From Balaenoptera acutorostrata (taxonomy: Eukaryota; Chordata; Mammalia; Artiodactyla; Balaenopteridae): a stretch of 64,000 nucleotides of DNA. This document shows, one piece after another, positions 46,839 to 58,239 of the stretch. A program made the position numbers and the translations under genes. The DNA lies in NCBI RefSeq assembly GCF_949987535.1, contig NC_080064.1, forward strand, positions 38,016,282-38,080,281, in the 5' to 3' direction. The notes beneath the pieces are model-generated. The model saw only the letters and a program-made list of their open reading frames with translations. It did not search any database and was not told the origin of the DNA. Each line of letters starts with the position of its first letter. Position 1 is the stretch's first letter.

Positions 46839-48580
46839 AAATGAGCATGAGTGAGCAGATGATAGGTCTACTTCAGAGAGACGGCTAGAAAGTTGTCAGA
46901 AGTGTGGTGCAGAAATCCTCTGCTTAAGGAAGGGCATTGAAGTGTGGGAAGAGAATGAAATAGTGGAAAACTGTCTAGAGAGTGAGAAAAGCAGGTTGAG
47001 GGGAAGCGGGGGGTCAGCGATGCAGGGTTGGTCAAGATGTGCATGTCTGGGTGGGGCCAGCAAGCTGGCTATGGCCACCTCATGATGATAGGTTGTTTCT
47101 TGGCTCAGGTGGAATGCCACCCATACCTGGCTCAGAATGAGCTGATTGCCCACTGCCAAGCACGCGGCCTGGAGGTGACTGCTTATAGCCCTCTGGGCTC
47201 CTCTGATCGTGCTTGGCGTGATCCTGCTGAGCCTGTCCTGCTTGAGGAGCCAGTGGTCCTGGCACTGGCTGAAGAGCATGGCCGCTCTCCAGCTCAGATC
47301 TTGCTCAGGTACGCAATCTTGGGGAAAGACAGTCAGGTTAGGGAGAAGGCTTCTGGGTTGGGAGGCAAGGGTTGAGGGGTTCCTTATCCAAATGCCTGGA
47401 TGAGGCTGAGAATCCTGCCGTGTCATCTGGGGAGAGGCCACTCTGAGGCATGTTCCCTATTCCAGTGAGGCTCAGGGGTTCCAGGAGCTCAGAGAAAGCT
47501 GCATGGAGGACCAAAAAAAAAAAAAAGTGCTTATGTGTACTGACTCCACTTCCTCATCTATACCTCAATCCCCCACTCAGGTGGCAGGTCCAGCGGAAAG
47601 TGAGCTGCATCCCCAAGAGTGTCACACCTTCCCATATCCTTCAGAATATCCAGGTACTTGGTGATATGTCTGTCCTATCTTCTTTAGTCCACTGGGACAC
47701 AGTCTGGCCCTGACTCTGTTTGGCTAAGAAGGCATTATTCTGGAACCCCAACTTCCACTCGCAAAACTGGCTTTCCTGACCCCCCGCTCCTATCCCCAGG
47801 TGTTTGACTTCACTTTTAGCCTGGAGGAGATGAAGCAGCTGGATGCCCTGAATAAAAATTTGCGATTCATCGTGCCCATGCTTACGGTGAGTGTGTATCA
47901 CCCACCAGAGTCAGGGAATATGAGATTTGAGGCAGGATTCTGGCCTAAGTCTGGCCTCAACCTTGCTGGCCACAGGCTTGGCAGGATGCTGTTGTTGGTA
48001 GGATTGCTGTCCTGGACACAATGGGCTCTTTTTTCTTTGCTGAGCTCCGGGAAGTAGTCTGGGTGAGGGATAAGGCATGTAGCCTGTGAGTTCCAGTCCT
48101 GCATCTTGATACCTTGTAACCTAGAACAAGTTATTTAACTTCTCCAACCTTCAGCTTCCTATGTGTAAAAAGATCCCAGTTCCTGACACATAACAGTTAC
48201 TCAGTAAATGATATAAATGGGACATTCTCAACCTTGTTAGAGGTTTCCCTGTTGCACATAGGGAAATAAAGTGTTCCTTATCCCAGCTGAGACTGCAAAC
48301 TCTTAGGGGCAGGGTCAGCCACGTACCAGGCTGTGGGTTTGGTGCTGGAATGCTCTTGGTACTGTGGCATTCTCTGAGGCCCTAGCCTAAGTCACTGCCA
48401 TCTGTCATAGTGCTGTACACAGGTAAGGCTGTTGAGTAAGATTCTTGGGAAAAGATGTCCTGGGTCTTTGGAATGTCAGCTCCTACTAATGGAGTCATCT
48501 GTCTCTCTTTCCAGGTGGATGGGAAGAGGGTCCCAAGAGATGCAGGTCACCCTCTGTACCCCTTCAATGACCCATATTGA
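43692..48580 (+). CDS. AKR1A1: AKR1A1, aldehyde reductase (NADP+-alcohol dehydrogenase), 8 coding exons
   Basis: Cytosolic aldo-keto reductase that uses NADPH to reduce aldehydes, including D-glucuronate to L-gulonate and other reactive carbonyls. Joined exons (43692-43775, 45530-45649, 45819-45970, 46567-46762, 47109-47308, 47581-47653, 47800-47886, 48515-48580) give 978 nt, i.e. 325 residues plus stop, the usual length for this protein, with AG/GT at every junction and no frameshift. The catalytic tetrad is intact: Asp45, Tyr50, Lys80, His113. Arg312, which binds acidic substrates, is kept, and the C-terminus ends NDPY as in the family. The start has a good context (A at -3, G at +4). Odd: residue 269, the arginine that contacts the NADPH 2'-phosphate in the IPKS..R motif, is His (CAT). 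Human gene order and exon layout agree. Confidence 0.97.
44926..44940 (-). mobile_element. Poly(A)-only retro-insertion in AKR1A1 intron 2
   Basis: TGTTAGTCTGGTTTTT (44910-44925) is repeated exactly at 44941-44956 with only T15 between. Confidence 0.7.
45530..45649 (+). CDS. AKR1A1: AKR1A1 exon 3
   Basis: Residues 29-68. Holds Asp45 and the proton donor Tyr50 in the [14 protein letters not shown] block. Both junctions are phase 0. Confidence 0.95.
45819..45970 (+). CDS. AKR1A1: AKR1A1 exon 4
   Basis: Residues 69-118 plus two bases of Glu119. Contains Lys80 (VTSKLWN) and His113 (LMHWPYAF). The acceptor is TACTAG, donor GA|GTGAGC. Confidence 0.95.
46567..46762 (+). CDS. AKR1A1: AKR1A1 exon 5
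   Basis: Completes Glu119 and encodes 120-184, including the ALGLSNF motif whose Ser-Asn bind the nicotinamide amide. A (GT)n tract begins 35 bp past its donor. Confidence 0.95.
46797..46833. repeat. (GT)n microsatellite in AKR1A1 intron 5
   Basis: About eighteen GT units close to the exon 5 donor (46763). Confidence 0.9.
47109..47308 (+). CDS. AKR1A1: AKR1A1 exon 6
   Basis: Residues 185-250 and two bases of Arg251; includes VECHPYL and the stacking Tyr in TAYSPLGS. Confidence 0.95.
47581..47653 (+). CDS. AKR1A1: AKR1A1 exon 7 (NADPH 2'-phosphate site)
   Basis: Completes Arg251 and encodes 252-275. The cofactor motif reads IPKSVTPSH: Lys263 and Ser264 are kept, residue 269 is His where the family has Arg. 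Confidence 0.95.
47800..47886 (+). CDS. AKR1A1: AKR1A1 exon 8
   Basis: Residues 276-304, phase 0 at both ends; Leu296 and Phe298 replace human Trp296 and Tyr298. Confidence 0.93.
48080..48230 (+). repeat. MIR SINE in AKR1A1 intron 8
   Basis: MIR wording 'acctagaacaagttatttaa', 'aacagttactcagtaaatga'. Confidence 0.6.
48515..48580 (+). CDS. AKR1A1: AKR1A1 exon 9 (last coding)
   Basis: Residues 305-325 plus TGA. Carries the substrate-specificity loop with Arg312. Confidence 0.95.
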   Translation: MDGKRVPRDAGHPLYPFNDPY

Positions 48581-48648
48581 GACCACAGCTTCCTGGCTTC
48601 CTTATCATCTCTCCAGCTATAATGTCCTGCCATCCCCAGAAAGAATGA

Positions 48649-48654
48649 GTTAAT
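48649..48654 (+). terminator. AKR1A1: AKR1A1 polyadenylation signal AATAAA
   Basis: 69 bp past the stop codon, giving a very short 3'UTR of roughly 90 bp. No competing AATAAA occurs before it. Confidence 0.85.
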
Positions 48655-48679
48655 AAAGCCATTGGAGTATCCATCCATG

Positions 48680-49330
48680 ATACTTGCTTGTCTTATTTGT
48701 CTGGTCAGACCTGATATGGAAACAGTTTCTTTTAGGGATGCTGGGTGTGACATGCCATGAGTCCGAACTCCCTTATCTTTCTTGATTCTGGAGAAACCAG
48801 TGTGTGGCTGAATTCCATGTCCGCCTTCATAAATTATAAGGTATATTAGTGGTGTCGCGCCACCTAGAGGCATCTCTTAGCACTACATGCCATCCCAGTG
48901 TAGTCTTAGTGAGAATGCCAAAAATTGGTCACTTATGGACTGAGATCAGGGCAGCGAGAATCCTGTGGTTTCTTTACACTTCTGGGCATGGGTCTTGAGT
49001 TCCTGCATCCCGCCCACCCATCTAGTCAGTGCCTAGATTTAAGAATATAAAGAGCCAACAAAACTTACATTCTGAAGTTTGGGAGTCCCAGCTTGGAAAA
49101 TCAGGAAAGCTGGGGACAGGGTCTTTTTCTCTCAGACACTATAGTCAGTGTGCATAGGCTACCTGAAGGAGGCAGAGTCAGCACCAAAGTTTGTCACTGT
49201 ACCTAAGGTCCTATCTTATATATTTTGTGGTCCCACCAGAGACTGAGATTTTGGGTTTTTAGCAGGGTTTTTGGAAAATCCCTCTAACCTCAGGTCACAC
49301 AAAATTCATTTTAGTTTTCTAGTTGAACCA
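48680..49330. other. Gene-free stretch past AKR1A1
   Basis: No recognised gene or repeat. Confidence 0.4.
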
Positions 49331-50230
49331 TTGCTCTTCATTCAGAAAATATTTATGGAGTACTTAGGCACTATGTGAGACCCTGGGGATATAGCTATAA
49401 TCAAGACACATAGGTCCCTACAGTTTACTTGAGACAGACTAAGTAATTGCGTAATTAGTTTAATTGCAGTTGGAAGAAGTGCTATGAAAAAGCGCAGAGT
49501 GAGAAGCTTACTGATTTAATCAGCTGAGATCTGAAGGATGAGTAGGGAATAATTAGTTAAAAGAGGTGAGAGTGGTAATAGTGTTCCATGCAAATTGGAT
49601 AGCCTTGAAACTGAAAGAAGTTGTAAAAACCTAAAGAAAGAAGTCTTTGTGACAAAGTGAGCAGGGGTGGAATGGCATGAAATAATGCTGGAATAAGGTA
49701 GGCACCTGGTGATGTAAGGCCTAGGAGACTGGGTTAAGACTTTAGGGTTTTAATTTTATTTATTTAATACATTTATTTATTTATGGCTGCGTTGGGTCTA
49801 TGTTGCTGTGCGGGCTTGTCAGCGAGCGGGGTCTATTCTTCGTTGCGGTGCGCGGGCTTCTCATTGCGGTGGCTTCTCGTTGTGGAGCACGGGCTCTAGG
49901 CGCGTGGGCTTCCGTAGCTATGGCTTGTGGGCTCTAGAGCGCAGGCTCAGTAGTTGTGGCGCACGGGGTTAGTTGCTCCGTGACATGTGGGATCTTCCCA
50001 GACCAGGACTCAAACCCATGTCCCCTGTATTGGCAGGTGGATTCTTAACCACTGCGCCACCAGGGAAGTCCAAGACTTTAGGCTTTTTAATCCTGAATGA
50101 AGTAGAAACCATGTAAGAGTTTTGAGCAGGAATAACATGGCATGATTTGTGTTTTAGAAATACAGTGCTGGTGCAGTGGGGAAAATGGATTAGTGGGATA
50201 AAAAGTGGTTGTAGGGAGGCATGTTGGAAG
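49330..50230 (-). repeat. Old L2-like repeat split by a SINE
   Basis: 49330-49736 and 50083-50230 read as one diverged antisense L2-like repeat around a younger SINE. Confidence 0.4.
49747..50071 (-). repeat. CHR-type SINE
   Basis: Exact AAGACTTTAGG target duplication (49736-49746 and 50072-50082). Confidence 0.9.
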
Positions 50231-50243
50231 TTAGTCTTTTTAT

Positions 50244-50455
50244 TTTATTTTATTTTATTGAAATATAGTTGATTTACAATGTTGTGCCAGTCTCTGCTGT
50301 ACAGCCAAGTGACTCAGTTATACACATACTATTTTTTTAAATATTCTTTTCCATTATGGTTTATCACAGGATATTTAATATAGTTCCCTGTGCTATACAT
50401 TAGGACCTTGTTGTTTATCCATTCTAAATGTAATAGTTTGCAACTACCAACCCGA
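50244..50455 (-). mobile_element. L1 3'UTR fragment, antisense
   Basis: Same module and orientation as 28398-28685. Confidence 0.8.
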
Positions 50456-50459
50456 GAAG

Positions 50460-50676
50460 TTAGTCTTTTGTCTCTGGTCCTTTCTACCTGGAACAATCCA
50501 CCTGTTAGCCTACTGTTGGATGAACATCTATTATTTAAACATTCAGTTTAGCTGTCACTTCCTCTGGGACATCTTTCCTGATCTCACCCTCCCCAGGTGG
50601 CTTGCTATATGATTCCATAGCTCCCTTATACCCTTTCACGATCCAACTTTCCACAGTTATGAGGTAGCATGAGTTT
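50460..50676 (+). repeat. L2 fragment
   Basis: L2 coding-end wording ('gctgtcacttcctctgggac'). Confidence 0.45.
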
Positions 50677-50680
50677 GAAA

Positions 50681-51229
50681 TGTATTAGTTTGTTGGGGCT
50701 GCCATAACACTACCACAGAGTGGGTGATATAAACAACAGAAATTTGTTTTCTTACAGTTCTAGAAATTAGAAATCTGAGATCAAAGCATCAGCAGGATTG
50801 GTTCCTTCTGAGTGGTGTAAGGGAAGGGTTTGTTCCAGGCCTCTCTCCTTGGCTTGTAGATGGACATCTTCTCCCTGTGTCTTTACATTGTCTTCCCTCT
50901 GTGCACATCCGTGTCCAAATTTCTTTTTTTGTTTCTTTGTTTTGTTTTGTTTTTTGGCTGCACCACATTGCTTGCAGGATCTTAGTTCCCTGACCAGGGA
51001 TTGAACCTGGGCCCCAGCAGTGAAAGCATGGAGTCCTAACCACTGGACTGCTAGGGAATTCCCTGTGCCCAAATTGCTTACAAGGCTGTCATATTGGATT
51101 AGGGCCCATCCTAATGATCTTATTTTAACTGAAGACCCTGTCTCCATATACAGTTACATTCTGAGGTACTAGGGGTTAGTACTTAAGTATATGATTTTGA
51201 GGAGGGAGGACACAATTCAGCTTATATCA
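50681..51229 (-). mobile_element. MaLR-type (MLT1/MST-like) LTR, antisense, with SINE
   Basis: Starts TGTATTAGTTTGTTGGGGCT and ends 'cacaattcagcttatatca'. Its minus strand is related to the LTR at 24309-24666. A short SINE (about 50923-51062) lies within, with GTGTCCAAATTT/GTGCCCAAATT repeats. Confidence 0.75.
50923..51062 (-). repeat. Short tRNA-derived SINE
   Basis: About 115-bp body ending CTAGGGAATTCCC on +, nested in the MaLR LTR. Confidence 0.85.
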
Positions 51230-51239
51230 GGAAGTGAAA

Positions 51240-51905
51240 GTTGTCATAACATCAAATTATTCACTAATAAGTTAACTACTTAGAAATTATTCTTAACTCA
51301 AACATCTCACCCTGCTTAACATTAGCATTTCTCTATTGACATCTTTGTCTAAATCACTGGGCGGTACAGTGCACATCCACTGAAAAGTGAAATTGCAAAT
51401 CTTGCAAAAGTTAACAGTACTTTATGAAGCAATGGAAGTGATGTTGGAAACTTAACACATCATACCCAAAGCTATCGAAAAGTGAGGATCTGACAGTTAA
51501 TTGGGAAAGAAAATCAAAGATGAAGACACTAGACTTCAAAAGAGGATATTTGGCTTATCAAAGTATTAAGGAAGGCCTTTGGGAAAACTATGAAGTCCTT
51601 AAGTATTTTTGCAAAAAGGATTCTTTATATGATTGTTTTGAGTAAAAGACCACAAACTCAGATTTTAAAATGAGATTTGCCTTTATAAGACTACATTCTA
51701 GAGGAAGGGAGTGCTTACCAGCCAGAGGCTAGCACCACCACACTCCAGTTCCTTACATCAAAATTTTTTATACACAAGTACAATCTAAGACCCCTTTCAG
51801 AAACTGCCCTGCGGTCTGCAGGGAAGAGGGGATATCTCACAGTCAAGTAGGAAAAATGAGACCTTGTGACATTCTGTAGGAGAGAGAATATGAACCTTGT
51901 AGTCA
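51240..51905. other. Gene-free stretch
   Basis: AT-rich, no recognised feature. Confidence 0.4.
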
Positions 51906-51909
51906 AAGT

Positions 51910-52096
51910 CTGGCAAACTAACATAAACAACAAGGTCCTACTGTATAGCACAGGGAACTATGTTCAGTGTCCTGTGATAAACCATAATGGAAAAGAATGT
52001 AAAAAAAAGAATGTATATGTGTGTATAACTGAGTCATTTGCTGTACAGCAGAGATTGGCACACCATTGTAAATCAACTATACTAAAAAAAAAAAAA
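51910..52096 (+). mobile_element. L1 3'UTR end, sense, with poly(A)
   Basis: Reverse complement of the module at 28398-28685, ending in its own A-run. Confidence 0.8.
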
Positions 52097-52413
52097 GTCT
52101 GGCAAACCAAAAAAGAATACTTGGTGAAAGGGGACTGATAACATACATATGAAAGAGGTCACAGTGTTTGTCCAGGAAAATGTGATCTATGAAGGAGTCC
52201 TGATATTTGTCCAAAGAATTAAAACATTGAAAATCACTTCATTGGTTTGAGATGTTAACTTCTAGAATGTTCATGACAAGTTCTGTTGATTTTCCTCTTT
52301 GAGGATCATCTGCACTTTGACATCTGTATATTCATAAAGCTATAAATATGCCTGTCCAGATGTGTCTTTGTTTTGTTTCACTACCTCTTGGGCCTTTGGC
52401 CTTTTGAGGTTTT

Positions 52414-53038
52414 TTTGTTTTTTTGTTTTTTTGTTTTTTTAAAATTTATGTATTTATTTATTTATTTTTGTCTGTGTTGGGTCTTCGTTTCTGTGCGAGG
52501 GCTTTCTCTAGTTGCGGCAAGCGGGGGCCACTCTTCATCGCGGTGCACGGGCCTCTCACTATCGTGGCCTCTCTTGTTGCAGAGCACAGGCTCCAGACGT
52601 GCAGGCTCAGTAGCTGTGGCTCACGGGCCTAGTTGCTCCGCGGCATGTGGGAATCTTCCCAGACCAGGGCTCGAACCCGTGTCCCCTGCATTGGCAGGCA
52701 GATTCTCAACCACTGCACCACCAGGGAAGCCCTTTTGTTTTTTTTTGAAAGGAACTCCTTTATTTATTTATTTTTGGCTGTGTTGGGTCTTCGTTTCTGT
52801 GCGAGGGCTTTCTGTAGTTGCGGCAAGTGGGGGCCACTCTTCATCGCGGTGCGCGGGCCTCTCACTGTCGCCAGCCTCTCTTGTTGCGGAGCACAGGCTC
52901 CAGACGTGCAGGCTCAGTAGTTGTGGCTCACGGGCCTAGTTGCTCCACGGCATGTGGGATCTTCCCAGACCAGGGCTCGAACCCGGGTCCCCTGCATTGG
53001 CAGGCAGATTCTCAACCACTACGCCACCAGCGAAGCCC
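52414..53038 (-). mobile_element. Two CHR-type SINEs inside one target duplication
   Basis: GGCCTTTTGAGGTTTT at 52398-52413 and 53039-53054 encloses two same-orientation young-looking SINEs (52414-52733 and 52734-53038), each with head and body; only the outer duplication is visible. Confidence 0.8.
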
Positions 53039-53054
53039 GGCCTTTTGAGGTTTT

Positions 53055-53756
53055 AATAGGTTGTTTTATATAACATGACAAGCAAGCCTGAGCTAGTATA
53101 ATGAATACATGGAGAGCATATATTTTTGCCAGGATAATTAATCCACATTTAATTTACATTTAAATCTCATTCTGTTTCATTTCCCTACATCCAGGATCTA
53201 CCTGAATTAATTAAACAGTTGTTTCTCTCTCAGTGGAGTGGAGAACCAAGATTGTTTCTTTAATTTTAGGGATGTTTCTTTCTAATTGACTTTATAGTTT
53301 AATAACTTGTGTTGACAACAGTGTAAACATCACCTTGAGCTATGATCATGAGGTCAAGAGCCATTCAATTCTGCCACAACAGAGGTAGATGATACTTCTA
53401 TTTGTGGAGATCCAGGGTGTCATTTTTTTCATTAAAGCTTTACTCTAGTATTCCAGAGACATTAACATGACTTGTGCTGGCCAATGAAAAAAAAAAGTGA
53501 TTGTGTGTTGGTTCTGGGTGAAAGTTTTAAGAGCAAGTGTGAGTTCCAACATATTCACTCTTACCCTCTGAAACAGTGACAAGCAATACTCTATATTATT
53601 TATGGTCGCTGTTCCATCAGCTTGAGACCCAGAATGAGGATGACAGAGAACAAAGCCTCCAGCTGACCTGATATGAAAATATAGTAAGAGTGGAAACTGA
53701 ATCTTATTGAATGAAACCATTGAAGTTTTGGGTTTACTTGCTACTGCAGCAAAATT
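53055..53756. other. Gene-free stretch
   Basis: No recognised feature. Confidence 0.4.
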
Positions 53757-53767
53757 TACCCTGTCTT

Positions 53768-53991
53768 TTTTTTTTTCTTAATTTAAAAAAAAATTTTTAT
53801 TAATTAATTAATTTATTTATTTATTTTGGCTGCACCGGGTCTTAGTTGCAGCATTTGGGATTCTTAGCTGCGACATGCAAACTTCTTAGTTGCTGCGTGC
53901 ATGTGGGATCTAGTTCCCTGACCAGGGGTGCAAACTGGGCCCCCTGCCTTGAAGTGTGGCGTCTTACCCACTGGGCCACCAGGGAAGTCCC
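53768..53991 (-). repeat. CHR-type SINE, short subfamily
   Basis: Exact TACCCTGTCTT target duplication (53757-53767 and 53992-54002). Confidence 0.9.
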
Positions 53992-54123
53992 TACCCTGTC
54001 TTAATTAGTACAGTTAGCTAATATTTTATTTATGATGTATGCAGTGACATTCATAAGTGAAAGGGGCTTACAGTTTTATTTTTTATATTTTCCTATTTCT
54101 GGAATCAAGACTACATTACCTTT

Positions 54124-54930
54124 GGGAATTCCCTGGAGTTCCAGGGGTTAACACTCTGTGCTTCCACTGCAGGGGCATGGGTTCAATCCCTGGTCAGGGA
54201 ACTAAGATCCCACATGCTGTACTGCACGGCTTAAAAAAATAAAAAAAATAAAAAAGACTACATTGGGACTTCCCTGGTGGTGCAGTGGTTAAGAATCCGC
54301 CTGCCAATGTAGGGAACATGGGTTCGAACCCTGGTCCAGGAAGATCCCACATGCCGTGGAGCAACTAAGCCCACGTGCCGCAACTACTGAGCCTGCACTC
54401 TAGAGCCCGTGTGCCACAACTACTGAGCCCGCATGCCGCAACTACTGAAGCCTGCGTGCCTAGAGCCCGTGCTCTGCAACAAGAGAAGCCACTGCAATGA
54501 GAAGCCCGCGTACCACAAGGAAGAATAGCCCCAGCTCGCTGAAGCTAGAGAAAGCCTGCGCGCCGCAACAAAGACCCAACGCAGCCAAAAATAAAATAAA
54601 TCAAATAAATCAAAAAAAAAAAAAGACTTGGGGCTTCCCTGGTGGCGCAGTGGTTGAGAATCTGCCTGCCAATGCAGGGAACACGGGTTCGAGCCCTGGT
54701 CTGGGAAGATCCCACATGCCACGGAGCAACTAGGCCCGTGAGCCACAATTACTGAGCCTGCGTGTCTGGAGCCTGTGCTCTGCAACAAGAGAGGCCGCGA
54801 TAGTGAGAGGCCCGCGCAACGCGATGAAGAGTGGTCCCCGCTTGCCACAACTAGAGAAAGCCCTCGCACAGAGATGAAGACCCAACACAGCAATCAATCA
54901 ATCAATAAGAACGTGAATTTCTTTTAAAAA
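54124..54930 (+). repeat. Cluster of three head-to-tail SINEs
   Basis: Short SINE 54124-54253, full CHR SINE 54265-54612 and young-looking CHR SINE 54629-54912. GACTACATT recurs before, between and (as GGCTACATT) after them, so they piled up at one target. Confidence 0.85.
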
Positions 54931-55179
54931 AAAAAAAGGCTACATTAACTTTTTTTTTTTTTGCTATACATAAATGTATGTGTTCAACCTACCATCTTTA
55001 ACTAAAAGTCTTCCCTAAATCTTATTAATAAAAATCAGAGTTCTATTATTATCCTAGAAAAGTTTTTGCTTTTTTTCTACATATGGAAATGTTTCTTGAA
55101 AATGTGTTAACCTCACCTATAAAACCATCTGGGCATTTGGGGGGAATGGTGGGATGTCTGACTACCATTTTCAAATGTT

Positions 55180-56260
55180 TATTATTTATTGATCTACTTA
55201 AGGTCTGTTTTTTCATGTGCCAATTTTGACACTTTGTTTATTTCTAGGATCACTCCATTAGGTTTTCAAATTTATTAGCATATAATTATTTTTTTCAATA
55301 TTTATTTATTTATTTGTTTGCACTGGGTCTTAGTTGCGGCATGTATGTGGAATCTAGTTCACTGACCAGGGATCGAACCCCGGGCCCCCTGCATTGGGAG
55401 CACAGAGTCTTATCCACTGCACCAGCAGGGAAGTCCCAGCATATAATTATTCTTAAAACAATTATCTTTCCATTGTGTCTATGGTTTCTGTAGTTATTTC
55501 TTCTGCATTTTCTTTTTTGCATTTGCTATCTATATTTTTCTCTATATATATTTTTATTTTTTCAAAGAACCAGTTTCTAGTTAATCTTTTATTTCTCTCG
55601 TGATTTCTGCCCTATCTTCCTTATGTCCTTCCCCTCGTTTGAGATTTCTCTCTTGCTCTTTTTTTAACTTCATGAGTTGAATTCTTTGAGCAATTTTTCT
55701 ATTTGTTTCCTGATAAAATTTTTTGAAAGCTATAATTCATCAAAATACAGCTTTATCTGTGTCCTATGAATTTTTTTTTGTCCTATGAATTTTAACATGT
55801 AGTGTATTTATTGTCATTCAGCTGTAAGTATTTAACTTCCTTCATGATTTTTTAACCCAAGGGCTATTTATTTATACAATATATAAATGTTAATTTTCAG
55901 TGCAATAAAGCTTTGTGGTTAGAGAAGATGGTCTATATGAAAATGATAATGATTCTTTAGAATGTATTGAGGCTTTCTTTGTGGCCTAATACTGGTCCAT
56001 TTCTGTAAGTGATCTATGATGTTTGAATGTAATGCGTATTTGCTGTTTTTTGGGCATAGATTTCTATATATTTAGTCACTAGAGCATATTAATAATATTA
56101 GTCATGTCTTCTCCATCTCTGCTTACTTTTTTGTTGCCTTGTTTCTGAGTGACATGAGTTAACAATTTCAGCTACAATTGTTGACTTATCTCTGTTTCTT
56201 CCGCAATTCTTATAGTTGTTGCTTGATATATGATGGATATATCTAAGAAGTTTATTTCAC
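55180..56260 (-). mobile_element. L1 ORF2 relic, antisense
   Basis: AT-rich text typical of L1 ORF2 reversed ('aaccagtttctagttaatct', 'gtgattatatgatgtttg'-like). Split by a short SINE at 55291-55437. Confidence 0.6.
55291..55437 (-). repeat. Short tRNA-derived SINE in L1
   Basis: Exact AGCATATAATTATT target duplication (55277-55290 and 55438-55451). Confidence 0.9.
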
Positions 56261-56264
56261 TCTT

Positions 56265-56820
56265 ATATAACATTTTTGGAGTAAGCAGCCCAGAGCTTGT
56301 ATGGTGGATCTGTGATGCTAGGAACCTAGGCATCTTACTGATTTGTCATTCCTGGTGCATCGCCCTGATTGACTTGGTCCAAGTTAGTTCACCACCTCAT
56401 CTTCTGAAAAGAGAAGCCCCTTCCCTTTGATGTTGCTATGTGGAAGATGCACACATTGCTTTTGTTCACTTTCCATTGACCAGCGTGTCATCATGTGAGC
56501 ACTTCTAGTTCCAGGGGACCTTGACAATTTTGGTTTTTATTCTGGGGGTTATGCACTAAAATAAATGCATAAATAAATAAAAATCAGGGTTCTATTACTA
56601 CTATAGGAGAGAAAAATCGATATTGGAAGACAACTAGGAGTCTATCACAAGATCTCAGTGTTTTGTGTGTAATCATTCATTTAATCCCTGTCTTTTCCAT
56701 ATACTTCTGCTACCCTCAACTTTCTCTCAGTTCAACCTCCTTTTTGTTTTACCCTCTCCAAAAAATAAACTTCCAGTTTTCCATTGCCCTGGGGAAGATG
56801 ATTTAGAAGGTCTAACTGCT
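56265..56820. other. Gene-free stretch
   Basis: No recognised feature. Confidence 0.4.
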
Positions 56821-56821
56821 T

Positions 56822-57152
56822 CTTTTTATTTTTTTAAATTAACTTATTTATGTATTTATTTATTTTTGGCTGCGTCGCTGCACACGGGCTTTCTCTAGTT
56901 GCGGCAAGCGGGGGCTACTCTTCATTGCATTGCACGGTCTTCTCATTGTGGTGGCTTCTCTTGTTGTGGAGCACGGGCTCTAGGCACGCAGCCTTCAGTA
57001 GTTGTGGCACGCAGGCTCTAGAGCGCAGGCTCAGTAGCTGTGGCGCAGGGGCTTAGTTGCTCCGTGGCTTGCGGGATCTTCCCGGACCAGGGATCGAACC
57101 TGTGTCCCCTGCATTGGCAGGCGGATTCTTAACTGTGCCACCAGGGAAGCCC
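56822..57152 (-). repeat. CHR-type SINE
   Basis: Minus copy with a few internal deletions ('ggctgcgtcgctgc' lacks 'ttgggtctt'). Confidence 0.85.
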
Positions 57153-57289
57153 GCAGGTCCAGGTCTTTATCCCTAAAGATTTCAAACTGCCTGAGTCTTG
57201 ACAGAATGGAATAAGAATCCTCCCCAAGAATCTTTCTCAGTATGTCTGAACCTGGACGGAAATAAAATTCCTGTTCTGACCTTTGTAGG

Positions 57290-57530
57290 CAAGGCCATGG
57301 TGGAAGGCAATGGATTATGCTCCAGATGTGAGGAAGTGCAGTTATCTGCCACTCAGCGAGTTGCAGGAAATGAGGCACACTGCTTCCCATAAATGACTTG
57401 TCTTGCAACCTTCTGAGCTAGTCATACCTTCTTTGAACCATGGTTTCTATTTCTACCAAATGGGACGGATAACACCGTTGTCACTAGTAGCGTTGTTGTT
57501 AAGATTAAGTAAGACAGCTAATAGCTTTAG
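57290..57530 (+). repeat. MIR SINE upstream of NASP
   Basis: MIR-like 'tctatttctaccaaatggga', 'gttgttgttaagattaagta'. Confidence 0.5.
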
Positions 57531-58239
57531 AATGTCCAAGCACAGTGCCCCCGGACATGGTGGACAAACTATAAACCATAGCTTGGAAGGGACGGAAAGA
57601 GCTGGGCGCATTAAGCTAGTCAGATTTGGAGTCTGGGTAGGGCCTAAGAGGATGGCTTCAGCGGATTGGGCCAGCCGAAGGGGGCGGGTCCAGAGGGAGG
57701 AGCCAGCCGCGTCCCGCCGCAGCCCCCAGCTTTGAATCAAGCGCGGTAGTTTCAGGCGGTGGCCAATCCTAGGACAGCATTTCCTTGCGTCAGTTGTTGC
57801 TGCGGTTCAGAGCCACGCGTCTCTCACCGATATCTGTTCTAGCCGTTGCTGGTATACACGTGCTCGGCTCTTGCGTGTCCATCCGTTACGACTGAGCGGA
57901 CCGACAGAAAGTCTCAGTTAACTTCCTGAGTATCCGGCCTGGAAAGAGACTCTCGGCTACTCGCTCCGAACATGTAGAGCAGCCCCAGCTTCCCCTTCTC
58001 TGGAAGTCGCTGGCCGCCGTCCAGTCAGGAGTAGTAGTACCAAGATTCTAGTTCTTCTTACGCGACTTGCTAGAGAAGCAAAAAGTTGCTTTTTTCGAGG
58101 AAGCCAGGGAGGAAAGGTATCGCCCAGAACCAGGTGGTGCGGGTGGGGGATGTCCTTGGGCAGGACTGGGGCTGGGTCCTGGCCCTTTAAACGCGAGGGG
58201 GAGGATCCGGAAGTGGATGGGCGGGGCGAAGGGCCCTGC

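Noticed and set aside
47870..47880. AKR1A1 Leu296/Phe298 as lineage-specific changes
   Set aside because: They differ from human, but as far as I recall related artiodactyls such as pig carry similar residues, so they are probably ordinary divergence.
52373..52939. 188-codon open frame, longest in the window
   Set aside because: Runs through two adjacent SINEs; not a gene.
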